The notes beneath the pieces were generated by a model that was given only the letters and a program-made list of their open reading frames with translations, made no database searches and was not told the DNA's origin. A stretch of 64,000 nt of DNA from Ruminiclostridium papyrosolvens C7 (GTDB taxonomy: Bacteria; Bacillota; Clostridia; Acetivibrionales; DSM-1351). This document shows positions 19,061-28,407 of the stretch, one piece after another. Numbering within the stretch: the stretch's first letter is position 1; every line of letters starts with the position of its first letter. The stretch lies in assembly GCF_000421965.1 (NCBI RefSeq), contig NZ_ATAY01000031.1, forward strand, positions 1-64,000, given 5' to 3'. The position numbers and the translations under genes are program-made.

Positions 19061-21712
19061 CTAGACACATAGCTGTTCAGCCGCCTTTTTTACGGCATCT
19101 TCAATTCTGTCATAAGTTGTAAAGATTTCAATTGATTTTTCCTTGAGCCTCTGTTTAGGTACTTCTCCTATTCTCATTGCCACTACTCCGTTACAATCCT
19201 TGACAGCCTCCAGAATGGCATCCATTTTGCCTTCTTTATTACCACTACCCATTCCGTCACAACTTTCGGAACCATCGCAATATTTTGAAACACTCCTTTT
19301 CTCCCTGAATCGTATGCTTTTATTTACATATTCATATATATAAAAATCCGTTGCATGACCAAAATGCTGGTCTACAAGTACGCCGCTCTTTGACGAAACA
19401 GCAAACAGAATTCCTTTTTTATTTGTTGCTGACGTACATCCCCTGAATTCAATTGACTGGTCATTATCAAGAGTACCCACTGCGTCGGCCCTGCACTGAC
19501 GGCAGTGATACATCTGCGGCATTATCTCTCCGCAAATTTTCCGCATCTCCATAATCTCCTTGTTACTTGTAAGGGGCATATTTTCAAATGCGCTTCCGGC
19601 TACAGGAATCAACTGCATTATGTTGGATATATCACACCCAAGCTCTTTTGCTTTTTTGACCACCTGCCGGACATGGTACTCGTTAATTCCTTTGAGCATA
19701 ACAACATTCACCTTGCATACAACACCCAATGAGGAAAGTTTTTTAATTCCTGCCATCTGGTTTGCCATTAGAATCGCTGCTCCAACCTCTCCAAAATACC
19801 TGTTGCCCATATAATCAATGTGTTTATATATTTTTGCTCCTATTGTTGCATTTACGGCATTCATTGTAACGGTTACATGTGATACTCCCAGACCTGCTAG
19901 TTCTTCTGCATATATTGGCAGCATAAGTCCGTTTGTAGAAAGACAGAAGGTTACTTGTGAATCAAATTCTTTTATGAGTGCCAATGTTTTTCTGGTATTC
20001 TCAAAATCTGCCAGAGAATCACCCGGCCCTGCTATTCCCACTACGGTAAGGTTTGGCATCTTTTGCTTTACGATTTTATATTTTCCCAGAGCTTGTTCAG
20101 GTGATAGTATTTCAGTTGTAACCCCGGGTCTGCTTTCATTTGGACAGTCATATTTTCTGACACAGTAATTACATTGTATATTGCATTTTGGGGCCACGGG
20201 AAGATGTATTCTGGCATACCCGCTGCCACAGCCGTTAAAGCATGGATGAGTGGCTGATTTTTTTAAATTTACAGTTTTCATGTCCTCTGAAGGTGTTTCA
20301 ACAGGTAAGACAGCCTCTCTCATATTTGACTTTGTTTCAAGGTTTGACTTGTAATACTTGTTATATAGAGCACTACGGAAGCTGTGTTCTTTTTGAGTCA
20401 GAAGAGTATTTGTAATTCTGTCAAGAAGGGTGATTGAGCCTTCATAACCCAGTATTCTTACCCTCTGGCCGCCGATATTGTCGTGGATGGGAAATGCACA
20501 TCTCACAAGAGGAAGTTTGTGTTTTTCTTCGATTCGTCTGCCGTCCGAGCTTCCTATCATTACGTTGGCACCAAACTCTAAAGCATATTTCTCAATTGTA
20601 TCGAAATCACAGTCATCAATTATTTTGAATTTTTCCACAAATGCGTAGTCAGATGCTTTTTGTATTTCCTCTATTAAAAGATTACTAAGGGAGCTGCATT
20701 TTGATCCGGTGGCAACTACTACAGGCATAATTCCGTTTTCAGCACACAATCTTACTGTGGAATATACAAAATCCGGCTCTCCGAAAATCACTGCTCTACC
20801 TTCGCTATTATATTTATGTGAATCTATTATGGAATCCAGATACCTTCCCCGCTCTTTTTTAGTTTCAGCACACATAGTGCCTCCTGCCTTTACAAGCTGG
20901 CGGATAAACATATCGGTATCCCGCAGTCCAACCGGGAGACTGCATCTCACATATGGTACACCATAGGCTTCATATAAATATTCCGCTGGAGAGTCTTCTC
21001 CCTTAATAAATGTGGAAAGCTCTATTGTCAGCTTTGCACCGCCCATAAGTGAAATTTCCTCAATAGAGGTTCCCCCCTCCTGCAGTCTGTTATATACCTT
21101 TTTATACTCTCCATCAAGATTATCTGAAATGTCAGGAAGTAATATGTAATCTATTTTCATGGAATCAAGTAATTTCTTTAAATAGCGGGTGTCTGCCGGA
21201 GATATAAGACCTGTTATAATGTTTACCTTGTCATTTTTTTTAACGTCCATTTCTACATTTTCAACAATCGCTCTAAGTGCCTTGAAAAATCCTTCGTATT
21301 GTGTTCCCGAATAACCTGCCGAAGATACGGGAATTATTCGGACATTTGCTTCAGGATGTTTTTTAAAAAATTCATTTATTATTCTATTGATATCTTCTCC
21401 TATGGTTTCAGCAAGACAGGTTGTTGCTACTCCTATTATTTCAGGTTTGTACAGTGATATCATGTTTTCTATACCCTTAATAAGATTGCCCTCGCCGCCA
21501 AAAACAGTTCCTTCCTCCGTTAGTGATGAAGAAGCGATATCTACCGGTTCATTGTAGTGAGTTGCCATATGCCTTCTTATATAGGTGCTGCAGCCTTGGG
21601 ATCCGTGAAGTATTGTCATACATTTCTTTATTCCGTAGAAAGCGCTTACACTTCCCATTGGCATACACATTTTACATGGATTTACAGTTAAGTTTACCAG
21701 GTTTTTACTCAT
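19061..21712 (-). CDS. NifN-NifB fusion protein for FeMo-cofactor synthesis
   Basis: An 883-residue fusion. Residues 1-450 are NifN, the scaffold partner of NifE (KMCMPMGSVSAFYGI, then HGSQGCSTYIRRH). Residues from about 485 are NifB, the radical SAM enzyme that makes the 8Fe-9S-C NifB-co: CNIQCNYC gives the SAM-cluster cysteines at about 510, 514 and 517, with CFNGCGSGYARIHLPVAP just before. The last 110 residues (from about 770, DQHFGHATDFYIYEY) are a NifX/NafY-like cofactor-binding domain. The same fusion is known in C. pasteurianum and relatives. It lies 28 bp after nifE. Confidence 0.95.
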   Translation of the reverse strand: MSKNLVNLTVNPCKMCMPMGSVSAFYGIKKCMTILHGSQGCSTYIRRHMATHYNEPVDIASSSLTEEGTVFGGEGNLIKGIENMISLYKPEIIGVATTCLAETIGEDINRIINEFFKKHPEANVRIIPVSSAGYSGTQYEGFFKALRAIVENVEMDVKKNDKVNIITGLISPADTRYLKKLLDSMKIDYILLPDISDNLDGEYKKVYNRLQEGGTSIEEISLMGGAKLTIELSTFIKGEDSPAEYLYEAYGVPYVRCSLPVGLRDTDMFIRQLVKAGGTMCAETKKERGRYLDSIIDSHKYNSEGRAVIFGEPDFVYSTVRLCAENGIMPVVVATGSKCSSLSNLLIEEIQKASDYAFVEKFKIIDDCDFDTIEKYALEFGANVMIGSSDGRRIEEKHKLPLVRCAFPIHDNIGGQRVRILGYEGSITLLDRITNTLLTQKEHSFRSALYNKYYKSNLETKSNMREAVLPVETPSEDMKTVNLKKSATHPCFNGCGSGYARIHLPVAPKCNIQCNYCVRKYDCPNESRPGVTTEILSPEQALGKYKIVKQKMPNLTVVGIAGPGDSLADFENTRKTLALIKEFDSQVTFCLSTNGLMLPIYAEELAGLGVSHVTVTMNAVNATIGAKIYKHIDYMGNRYFGEVGAAILMANQMAGIKKLSSLGVVCKVNVVMLKGINEYHVRQVVKKAKELGCDISNIMQLIPVAGSAFENMPLTSNKEIMEMRKICGEIMPQMYHCRQCRADAVGTLDNDQSIEFRGCTSATNKKGILFAVSSKSGVLVDQHFGHATDFYIYEYVNKSIRFREKRSVSKYCDGSESCDGMGSGNKEGKMDAILEAVKDCNGVVAMRIGEVPKQRLKEKSIEIFTTYDRIEDAVKKAAEQLCV

Positions 21713-21740
21713 ACTTATTCACCCCTTCCATTTTCAAAAT

Positions 21741-23087
21741 TTAAGTTTCCTGCTTAATGTACTCCCACACAGGACTATTCATTGAAAGATTTATTTCTTT
21801 TGTAAAATTAACTACTCCCTCATATCCGGCAAGTGCGTGTTTCCTCTCATGGTTGTGGTCGCAAAAAGCAATTCCGAGTTTATAAGCAAGAGGTCTTTCC
21901 TTAACCCCACCTACCAGAATATCTGCATCCTTCTCCTTCATAAAGGTTTCAAGTTCGGCAGGGTTTGCATCATCCAGAATTACAGCATTTTGTCCAACCA
22001 GACCTGTAATAATCTCATATTCCTCAGGTTTTCCTGTCTGTGTTCCAACGACAACTGTTTCTATTCCCATCTGGTTGAACTGTCTTATAAGGGAAATTGC
22101 TTTAAAGCCCCCGCCTACATATATAGCTGCTTTTTTACCTTCAAGCCGACTTTTATATTTTTCCAATAATGGTCTTAGTCTGTCAGATTCAGATTGTGTA
22201 AAGGTTTTTGCTTTGTTTATATTTTCTTCAGTTCCTATTGCTTCTGCTATTCTGATTAATGATTGCGAGGTGTCTTCTACTCCGAAAAAGCTGACCTTTA
22301 TAAAGGGAATATTCATTTCAGCTTCCATCTTTTTTGCCAGATAAGTCATAGAACCTGCACACTGTACAAGATTCAGCCCTGCCGAAGGTGCCTTAATAAG
22401 ATTGTCGTAGCCGGCATCTCCGGTAATTGTTGATACTACGGGAATACCTATTTCATTAAGGTAATTCTTGATTATCCACATTTCACCGGCAAGGTTGAAA
22501 TCTCCAAGGATATTGACTCCATGAGTTTTAGAAATATTGTTGTGAGGTCTCAAAAGTTCCAGTATGGCATTACACGCCATTTTGTATCCATAGGATTTGT
22601 TACCTGAGAATCCGGGGGACTTTACAGGGATAACCCTTGTTCCGTGTTTCTTTTCTGCATGTCTGCACACGGCTTCCACGTCATCACCTATCACACCCAC
22701 TATACACGTGGCATAGACAAAAATCACTTTTGGATTATGCTTTTGGACAACTTCATCAATGGCAGCACTGAGCTTTTTTTCTCCTCCGAAAACAATATCC
22801 TGTTCCGTCAAGTCTGTTGAAAAGCTGTTTCTGTAAAGGTCGCTTCCGCTTGTCAGGCTTCCCCGGATATCCCAGGTATAACTGGCACATCCTATGGGAC
22901 CGTGGACAATATGAAATGCGTCTGTAATTGGGTTCAGCACTACTCTTGCACCGCAGTATACACATGCCCTCTGGCTTACGGCTCCCGATACGCTGTTGCT
23001 TTCACATTTGATAGCTGTCTTCCCGGATTTTTCAAATCCGAATTTTATAAAGTCTTTTCTTTCTTCCAATATAAGTGACTCCGTCAT
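21741..23087 (-). CDS. nifE: nitrogenase FeMo-cofactor scaffold protein NifE
   Basis: Forms the NifEN scaffold on which NifB-co matures to FeMo-co. The 448-residue protein is a NifD paralogue: ACVYCGARVVLNP (about 41-53), HIVHGPIGCASYTWDIRG (about 58-75) and FVYATCIVGVIGDDVEAVC supply cluster cysteines. The C-terminus keeps FCDHNHERKHALAGYEG, the NifE counterpart of the NifD HSYDYSGPYAG block. Directly followed by the NifN part of the fusion. Confidence 0.95.
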   Translation of the reverse strand: MTESLILEERKDFIKFGFEKSGKTAIKCESNSVSGAVSQRACVYCGARVVLNPITDAFHIVHGPIGCASYTWDIRGSLTSGSDLYRNSFSTDLTEQDIVFGGEKKLSAAIDEVVQKHNPKVIFVYATCIVGVIGDDVEAVCRHAEKKHGTRVIPVKSPGFSGNKSYGYKMACNAILELLRPHNNISKTHGVNILGDFNLAGEMWIIKNYLNEIGIPVVSTITGDAGYDNLIKAPSAGLNLVQCAGSMTYLAKKMEAEMNIPFIKVSFFGVEDTSQSLIRIAEAIGTEENINKAKTFTQSESDRLRPLLEKYKSRLEGKKAAIYVGGGFKAISLIRQFNQMGIETVVVGTQTGKPEEYEIITGLVGQNAVILDDANPAELETFMKEKDADILVGGVKERPLAYKLGIAFCDHNHERKHALAGYEGVVNFTKEINLSMNSPVWEYIKQET

Positions 23088-23127
23088 TGTTTTGCCCCCT
23101 TCTCCAAAGGTTTCTGTTGGTCTTGAT

Positions 23128-24492
23128 TTACATAACTACTTCAAATTCCTCATCACTTGCATCTCTGTCCTGTCTGTCCATCAAGGCCCCCGCAATCATT
23201 TCCACCAGCCTTATTGCTCCTTTGTAGCCTAGTATTGGTGCATATGAGTGTACATATCTGTCAAGCACCGGAAAACCGGCGCGTACAAAGGGTATGTCTT
23301 CAGCCTTTGCTATTTGTTTACCATAAGAGGTTCCAAGAAGCAGATCAACCTTTTCATTCTTTATCCATTGATGGAGTTCAAACAAGTCTCCTGATGCCTT
23401 TGCAGTGCAATCACTTACACCATATTGGTTAAAAAGATTGTTTGCCAGCTTTACAAAAGCCTCACCGGGGGTTCCTGTCAGAACATATTTGGGAATCATT
23501 CCCATTTCCAGTACCAGACGGGTAAGACCAAGTACTGTGTCGGGATCACCGAATATTGCAACTGTTTTATCATGAAAATAGAAATGTGCATCCAGAATTA
23601 TGTCTACTAATTGTCCACGTTCCTCTTCAAGCTCATAAGGAATTTCCTCATTTGTTATCTGAGAAAGCTCCATAACGAATTTATCTGTAGCCTCAATCCC
23701 TATTGGAAGCTGCATCAGAGAGTATGGAACCTTGCACTTTCTTTCCAATACATTTGCAGGCTCCTCACTTGTAAGCTCGCCCAGAGCAAGGACCTTCTCG
23801 CAGTCGCCCAGTCCGATTATCTCAGGTATGGTAGTTCCGCCTTTAGGATACATTGCGTAGTTTCCCGTCATGGGTGCATCCATTACTCCACTCTGGTCAG
23901 GGAACATTGTAAAAGGTACTTTCATAAGCTTTAATATTCTTTTTAGTTCCCTGATATCACCGGGATTTACAAACCCGGGGAAAATTGCAGTTTTGCCGTT
24001 TGATTGACCTGTGGTTTCGGCCATATAGTTGATAAATCCGGACATCATATTATAAAATCCATTTATGTGTGATCCTACATAGCTTGGTGTGTTTGTATGA
24101 ACAACGTATTTCCCTTCGGGTATATCAATATCCTGAATAAATGCAGTCAGGTCATCTCCTATTGTTTCACTCAGGCAGGTGGTATGTACTGCGATAATGT
24201 CAGGACTGTATATATCAAATACATTTTTTACACCTGTTCTGAGATTACTACCGCCGCCAAATACCGAAGCACCTTCCGTAAATGAGCTTGTAGAAGCCAT
24301 TGCAGGTTCCTTGAAATGCCTTGACAAAAATGTTCTGTGGTACGAGGCACATCCCTGTGAGCCGTGGCTGTGAGGCATACAGTTATGTACCCCAAGTGCT
24401 GCATACATTGCACCAACCGGCTGACATGTTTTACACGGATTTATTCTTAAGCTGCTGCGTTCTGATATTTCTTTCGGAGTCATTGTAAGCAT
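23128..24492 (-). CDS. nifK: nitrogenase MoFe protein beta chain
   Basis: Beta subunit of the Mo-nitrogenase alpha2-beta2 component, sharing the P-cluster with NifD. The 454-residue length is the short clostridial form that lacks the N-terminal extension of proteobacterial NifK. P-cluster Cys motifs: NPCKTCQPVGAMYAALG (about 18), HGSQGCASYHRTFLSRH (about 43), HTTCLSETIGDD (about 101). ASTSSFTEGASVFGGGSN is also diagnostic. Its ATG overlaps the nifD stop (TAATG), and the GGAGGTG site inside nifD's tail fits this first start. Confidence 0.97.
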   Translation of the reverse strand: MLTMTPKEISERSSLRINPCKTCQPVGAMYAALGVHNCMPHSHGSQGCASYHRTFLSRHFKEPAMASTSSFTEGASVFGGGSNLRTGVKNVFDIYSPDIIAVHTTCLSETIGDDLTAFIQDIDIPEGKYVVHTNTPSYVGSHINGFYNMMSGFINYMAETTGQSNGKTAIFPGFVNPGDIRELKRILKLMKVPFTMFPDQSGVMDAPMTGNYAMYPKGGTTIPEIIGLGDCEKVLALGELTSEEPANVLERKCKVPYSLMQLPIGIEATDKFVMELSQITNEEIPYELEEERGQLVDIILDAHFYFHDKTVAIFGDPDTVLGLTRLVLEMGMIPKYVLTGTPGEAFVKLANNLFNQYGVSDCTAKASGDLFELHQWIKNEKVDLLLGTSYGKQIAKAEDIPFVRAGFPVLDRYVHSYAPILGYKGAIRLVEMIAGALMDRQDRDASDEEFEVVM

Positions 24493-26084
24493 TATTTTTC
24501 ACCTCCTGCTAATGAAGCTCTGAGAGTTGATCTGTTTTTCCAAGGTGGTGTAACAAATCCCCAGGCCGGAGTATACAATCCCATTGTTATATCTCTTGCA
24601 AAGTTGACGGAGCCTCTGAATCCGGCATACGGGCCGCTGTAATCATAGGAATGTAACTGTCTTGCCAGAACTCCTGACTTTTGGAGTGAATATTTATCCT
24701 TTATTCCAGAGAAAAATATGTCAGGTTTCAATAGTTTCAGGAACTCGTCAGTCTCAAACTGGTTCAAATCGTCAACTACAATACTGCCGTTTTCCATATG
24801 CCTTATCATCCCTGTATAGTCTTCCAGAGGAATTTTTGTTTTTAACAGTTCATATTGCTCGTCAGTAAGGTATGCGTGGTATTTTTTTTCGTCCTTTGCT
24901 ACATTAAGATGTTCTATATTTTTGCTGTCGGCATCTTCTCTTATTGTAGGAATTACTTCTCTGCCTTCATAGTCATCCCTGTGAGCAAATTCGTAACCCG
25001 CAAGAACTGTGGAAACACCGAAGTCTGCAAGCAACAGCTGATAATGATGTGACCTTGATCCTCCCACGTAGAGAGCAGCTGTTTTACCTTTTAGCTTTGA
25101 ATAGTAGTATTCTTTTTCATCAGCAATGTTTGCAAGTTCGTCGTCTATAACTTCTTCAGTTCGTTCTGCAAGTTCCTTGTCTCCGAAGTAAGCTGCCATG
25201 TCTCTAAGAGATTGTATGGTTGACTTTATTCCAATAAAATTTACCTTTATCCAGTCCACACCGTATTTGGTTTTCATCATTTCAGCTATATAGTTTATTG
25301 AACGGTGACATTGCACCAGATTGAGGTTTGCCATGTGAGAATTCTGTATTGCTTCAAAACTGCCATCTCCGGTAAAAACCGATATTACATCGTAGCCGAT
25401 ACGCTTCATTATCCTTTCAACTTCCCAGCCGTCTCCGCCAATGTTATATTCCCCCAGTAGGTTTACGGAATATTTGTTTTTAGGAGGAGTATCGTTAGTA
25501 CCTATTATTTTTTTCATGAGTGTGTTATTTGCAATATGATGGCCGCCGCTTTGGCTGACCCCCTTGTAACCCTCACAGCTGAATGCCATACAGGTGATTC
25601 CGTATAATTTTTCGGTTTCTGCCGCAACTGCATGTATGTCGTCTCCTATAAGTCCTACGGGGCAAGTAGAGCATATCATAAGGCATTTTGGTTGAAAAAT
25701 TTCTACCGCTTCTTTTATCGCCTGTCTCAGCTTTTTTTCACCGCCGAACACTATATCAGGCTCCTGAAGGTCAGTTGAAAAACAATATTCAATAAAATTT
25801 CTTCCGTCCTCGGTTTTTGCTTTGTTTCTTCTGGTTCCCCATGAATAATATCCGCAACCGATAGGCCCGTGTGTTAATACAAGAACATCCTTCAAAGGAC
25901 CGAGAACAACACCTTTACAACCTGCATAACAACATCCTCTGTTTGTTATTATTCCGGGAACAGTACGGCTATTTGCCGCAATGGGCTGATCTTTAGTTTC
26001 CTCGGTTAGCTCCATTATGTGTTCTTTTCTATTTTTGTAGACTTTTGCACTATATTTATCCAAAACAATATTTCTTACATTCAT
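24492..26084 (-). CDS. nifD: nitrogenase MoFe protein alpha chain
   Basis: Alpha subunit of Mo-nitrogenase, holding FeMo-co. P-cluster ligands in GCCYAGCKGVVLGP, HGPIGCGYYSWGTRR and CPVGLIGDD. FeMo-co ligands are the Cys in NLVQCHRSINY (near 255) and the His in QLHSYDYSGPYAGF (near 490). At about 530 residues it contains the insertion of roughly 50 residues seen in C. pasteurianum-type NifD (region after YEFAHRDDYEGREVIPTI). I chose the ATG at 26084, 8 bp after AGGTGG. The FeMo ligands and flanking Mo genes show a Mo, not V or Fe-only, enzyme. Confidence 0.97.
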   Translation of the reverse strand: MNVRNIVLDKYSAKVYKNRKEHIMELTEETKDQPIAANSRTVPGIITNRGCCYAGCKGVVLGPLKDVLVLTHGPIGCGYYSWGTRRNKAKTEDGRNFIEYCFSTDLQEPDIVFGGEKKLRQAIKEAVEIFQPKCLMICSTCPVGLIGDDIHAVAAETEKLYGITCMAFSCEGYKGVSQSGGHHIANNTLMKKIIGTNDTPPKNKYSVNLLGEYNIGGDGWEVERIMKRIGYDVISVFTGDGSFEAIQNSHMANLNLVQCHRSINYIAEMMKTKYGVDWIKVNFIGIKSTIQSLRDMAAYFGDKELAERTEEVIDDELANIADEKEYYYSKLKGKTAALYVGGSRSHHYQLLLADFGVSTVLAGYEFAHRDDYEGREVIPTIREDADSKNIEHLNVAKDEKKYHAYLTDEQYELLKTKIPLEDYTGMIRHMENGSIVVDDLNQFETDEFLKLLKPDIFFSGIKDKYSLQKSGVLARQLHSYDYSGPYAGFRGSVNFARDITMGLYTPAWGFVTPPWKNRSTLRASLAGGEK

Positions 26085-26103
26085 TTGTCTCACCACCTGT
26101 CAT

Positions 26104-26478
26104 TTAAAGTAGGTTTTCCCCTGTTCTAACCTTATAAGTTTCCTGAATTGGTATTACGAATATTTTGCCGTCTCCGGGATTCCCGGTCTGGTTTACGTTT
26201 ATAATAGTCTTAACTGCCAAATCCACCTGTTCGTCATCTACAACCAATGAAAAAAATCTTTTGGGAATAAGCCTTGCTGTTTCTGTAAATGCTTCACCTA
26301 CTTTGGATACGGGCAATTCTCCGGCTTCCATAATATAGTTTAAAACAGTTGCATCAAGGCTTTTTTTACCTCTACCAAGACAAGGCCTGCAGGAGAAGGC
26401 CGGAAACCCGGCATTGGCAAGTGCTTCCTTGGTTCTGTTAACTTTGTTGGTACGGATAAAAGCCATAACCTCTTTCAT
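26104..26478 (-). CDS. nifI2: PII-like nitrogenase regulator NifI2
   Basis: PII-family protein that with NifI1 inhibits nitrogenase directly when fixed nitrogen is plentiful, relieved by 2-oxoglutarate (known from methanogens; this gene order is also typical of anaerobic Firmicutes). About 124 residues, longer T-loop than GlnB: GRGKKSLDATVLNYIMEAGELP. The C-terminal GDGKIFVIPI is the PII signature. I chose the ATG at 26478; an in-frame GTG upstream overlaps the GGAGGTG ribosome site. Between nifI1 (12 bp) and nifD (19 bp). Confidence 0.92.
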   Translation of the reverse strand: MKEVMAFIRTNKVNRTKEALANAGFPAFSCRPCLGRGKKSLDATVLNYIMEAGELPVSKVGEAFTETARLIPKRFFSLVVDDEQVDLAVKTIINVNQTGNPGDGKIFVIPIQETYKVRTGENLL

Positions 26479-26490
26479 AAGCAACACCTC

Positions 26491-26817
26491 CTATAAGCCT
26501 TGTTTTGCAGTACTAATTGTGTATGCATCCAGAACTTCACTGATAAATATTCTTCCATCACCAAAGTTTCCTTTTTCTCCTGTACGTGCATTCCTCATAA
26601 TTATTTTTATAACATCATCCTTATCTTCATCATTTACAACAATTAATAACATTTCTTTTGGAATCTCATCATATTGGATATCACCTATGACAATTCCCTT
26701 TTGCTTTCCTCTTCCGTATACATCCATTTTGGTTACTGCGGGAAAGCCTGCTGCCAGCAGTTCTGAAAGCACTATACCTGTTCTTTCAGGTCTGATAATT
26801 GCTCTTACCAATATCAT
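26491..26817 (-). CDS. nifI1: PII-like nitrogenase regulator NifI1
   Basis: PII-family partner of NifI2, 108 residues. Short T-loop (YGRGKQKGIVIGDIQYDEIPKE) and C-terminal GDGRIFISEVLDAYTI. Its place between nifH and nifI2-nifD is the usual order where the NifI pair controls nitrogenase after translation. It starts about 320 bp downstream of nifH, with repeat copy B in the gap, so its mRNA may be processed or partly terminated before this gene (inference). Confidence 0.92.
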   Translation of the reverse strand: MILVRAIIRPERTGIVLSELLAAGFPAVTKMDVYGRGKQKGIVIGDIQYDEIPKEMLLIVVNDEDKDDVIKIIMRNARTGEKGNFGDGRIFISEVLDAYTISTAKQGL

Positions 26818-26917
26818 AATTTCATCCGCCTTTCCTTATTAGTAGGTTTAATTTCAATCACTAACATTTCAAATTTGAGAAACAATGGGGTTTAAACTTT
26901 CAATGGTGAAGTTTGAT

Positions 26918-27048
26918 TAAAAATATTTACCATGAATTTGTTGGTGATATTTAGTGATTTGTGCCGTAAAATCAACACGATGTTGTTTTAGCCCACTATG
27001 AGCCACGATGGCGAATGTGGGCGACGGCAAAAGAGCTAAAATGTCACC
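26918..27048 (-). repeat. structured repeat, copy B, inside the nif operon
   Basis: Fills much of the 319-bp gap between nifH and nifI1. Nested helices in the plus-strand reading: GGTGA (26943-26947) with TCACC (27044-27048), TTTAG (26950-26954) with CTAAA (27036-27040), GCCGT (26963-26967) with ACGGC (27024-27028). These enclose two hairpins: AAAATCAACA/TGTTGTTTT (26968-26989, one bulged T) and GCCCAC/GTGGGC (26991-27022) with GCC/GGC inside. It aligns with copy A in inverse orientation. Which strand is functional is unknown. Possible roles are RNA processing or stabilisation after nifH, an independent small RNA, or a mobile repeat. Confidence 0.6.
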
Positions 27049-27136
27049 CTACTAATTCAGGTAAAGATTTTGGAGACGAACCATGAAAAGATTTAAACTC
27101 ATCAATCATGCTAATAAAAAAGCTGAGTGATTAATA

Positions 27137-28057
<921 letters not shown>

Positions 28058-28091
28058 CATCGTCTGACTTGCTGATGTTGTGCTAATTACT

Positions 28092-28134
28092 AAAAAAGTC
28101 CCATTATTCACTTCATAGTGAATTAATGAGACTT
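28092..28134 (-). terminator. leader terminator hairpin 1 upstream of nifH
   Basis: On the minus strand the arm from 28134 to 28118 pairs with 28111 to 28096 (AAGTC, CATT, ATTCAC blocks; one wobble, one bulge), loop TATGAA, followed by six T. Preceded by GACGACGA; hairpin 2 is preceded by the similar GACGATGA. Two terminators in tandem inside one leader point to regulated readthrough. Confidence 0.75.
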
Positions 28135-28171
28135 CGTCGTCGCGTTTATTAATTTGTTTTAGCTTACTAAG

Positions 28172-28200
28172 AGTATAAGACTTTATAACCGTATTAACAA
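28172..28200 (-). promoter_or_regulatory. likely promoter of the nif operon
   Basis: On the minus strand TTGTTA (28195-28200), 17-bp spacer, TATACT (28172-28177). The start would lie near 28165, about 205 nt upstream of nifH and upstream of both leader hairpins. A TTGACG further upstream (around 28209-28214) is an alternative -35 with a poor -10. I see no -24/-12 (sigma-54) promoter. Confidence 0.5.
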
Positions 28201-28286
28201 TACACGAATTCGTCAATAAAAGCTGTTAATTCTTAAGTTGTTTTGTATATTTTTTACAAATTCGTATTTTTTAATCAATGATACGG

Positions 28287-28315
28287 TTGATTATTTCTAT
28301 CACTCCTCATATAAT
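28287..28315 (+). promoter_or_regulatory. promoter of the anfO-like operon
   Basis: TTGATT (28287-28292), exact 17-bp spacer, TATAAT (28310-28315). Transcription should start near 28322, so the terminator hairpin at 28329-28367 is almost the first thing transcribed. Confidence 0.7.
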
Positions 28316-28328
28316 AATAGTAAGTGCA

Positions 28329-28367
28329 ACGGGGCGTATCAAGCTAAAAGCTTGATGCCCCGTTTTT
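28329..28367 (+). terminator. leader terminator hairpin upstream of the anfO-like gene
   Basis: ACGGGGC (28329-28335) pairs with GCCCCGT (28357-28363), and ATCAAGC with GCTTGAT inside, loop TAAAA, then TTTTT. A strong GC-capped intrinsic terminator within the first 45 nt of the transcript and about 40 nt before the start codon. No plus-strand gene lies upstream that it could serve, so attenuation is the likely role. Confidence 0.8.
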
Positions 28368-28407
28368 GTATTTCTAGATAAATAATATAACGTAGGGGGT
28401 TAAATTT

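Noticed and set aside
26918..27048. Protein-coding reading of the nif spacer (one minus frame is open for about 35 codons)
   Set aside because: No start codon with a ribosome site, and the helices and copy A comparison fit conserved structure better than a conserved peptide.
28081..28134. ANTAR-type dual hairpin at the nifH leader
   Set aside because: Hairpin 1 has a six-base loop with G at position 4 but T at position 1, and hairpin 2 has a GGAA tip; the A-N-N-G pattern is missing.
28172..28189. Imperfect match to the GTTATAA-N5-TTATAAC dyad in the nif promoter
   Set aside because: Only one half-site (GTTATAA) is intact; the other differs at two positions and the spacing is off, so chance is likely in AT-rich DNA.
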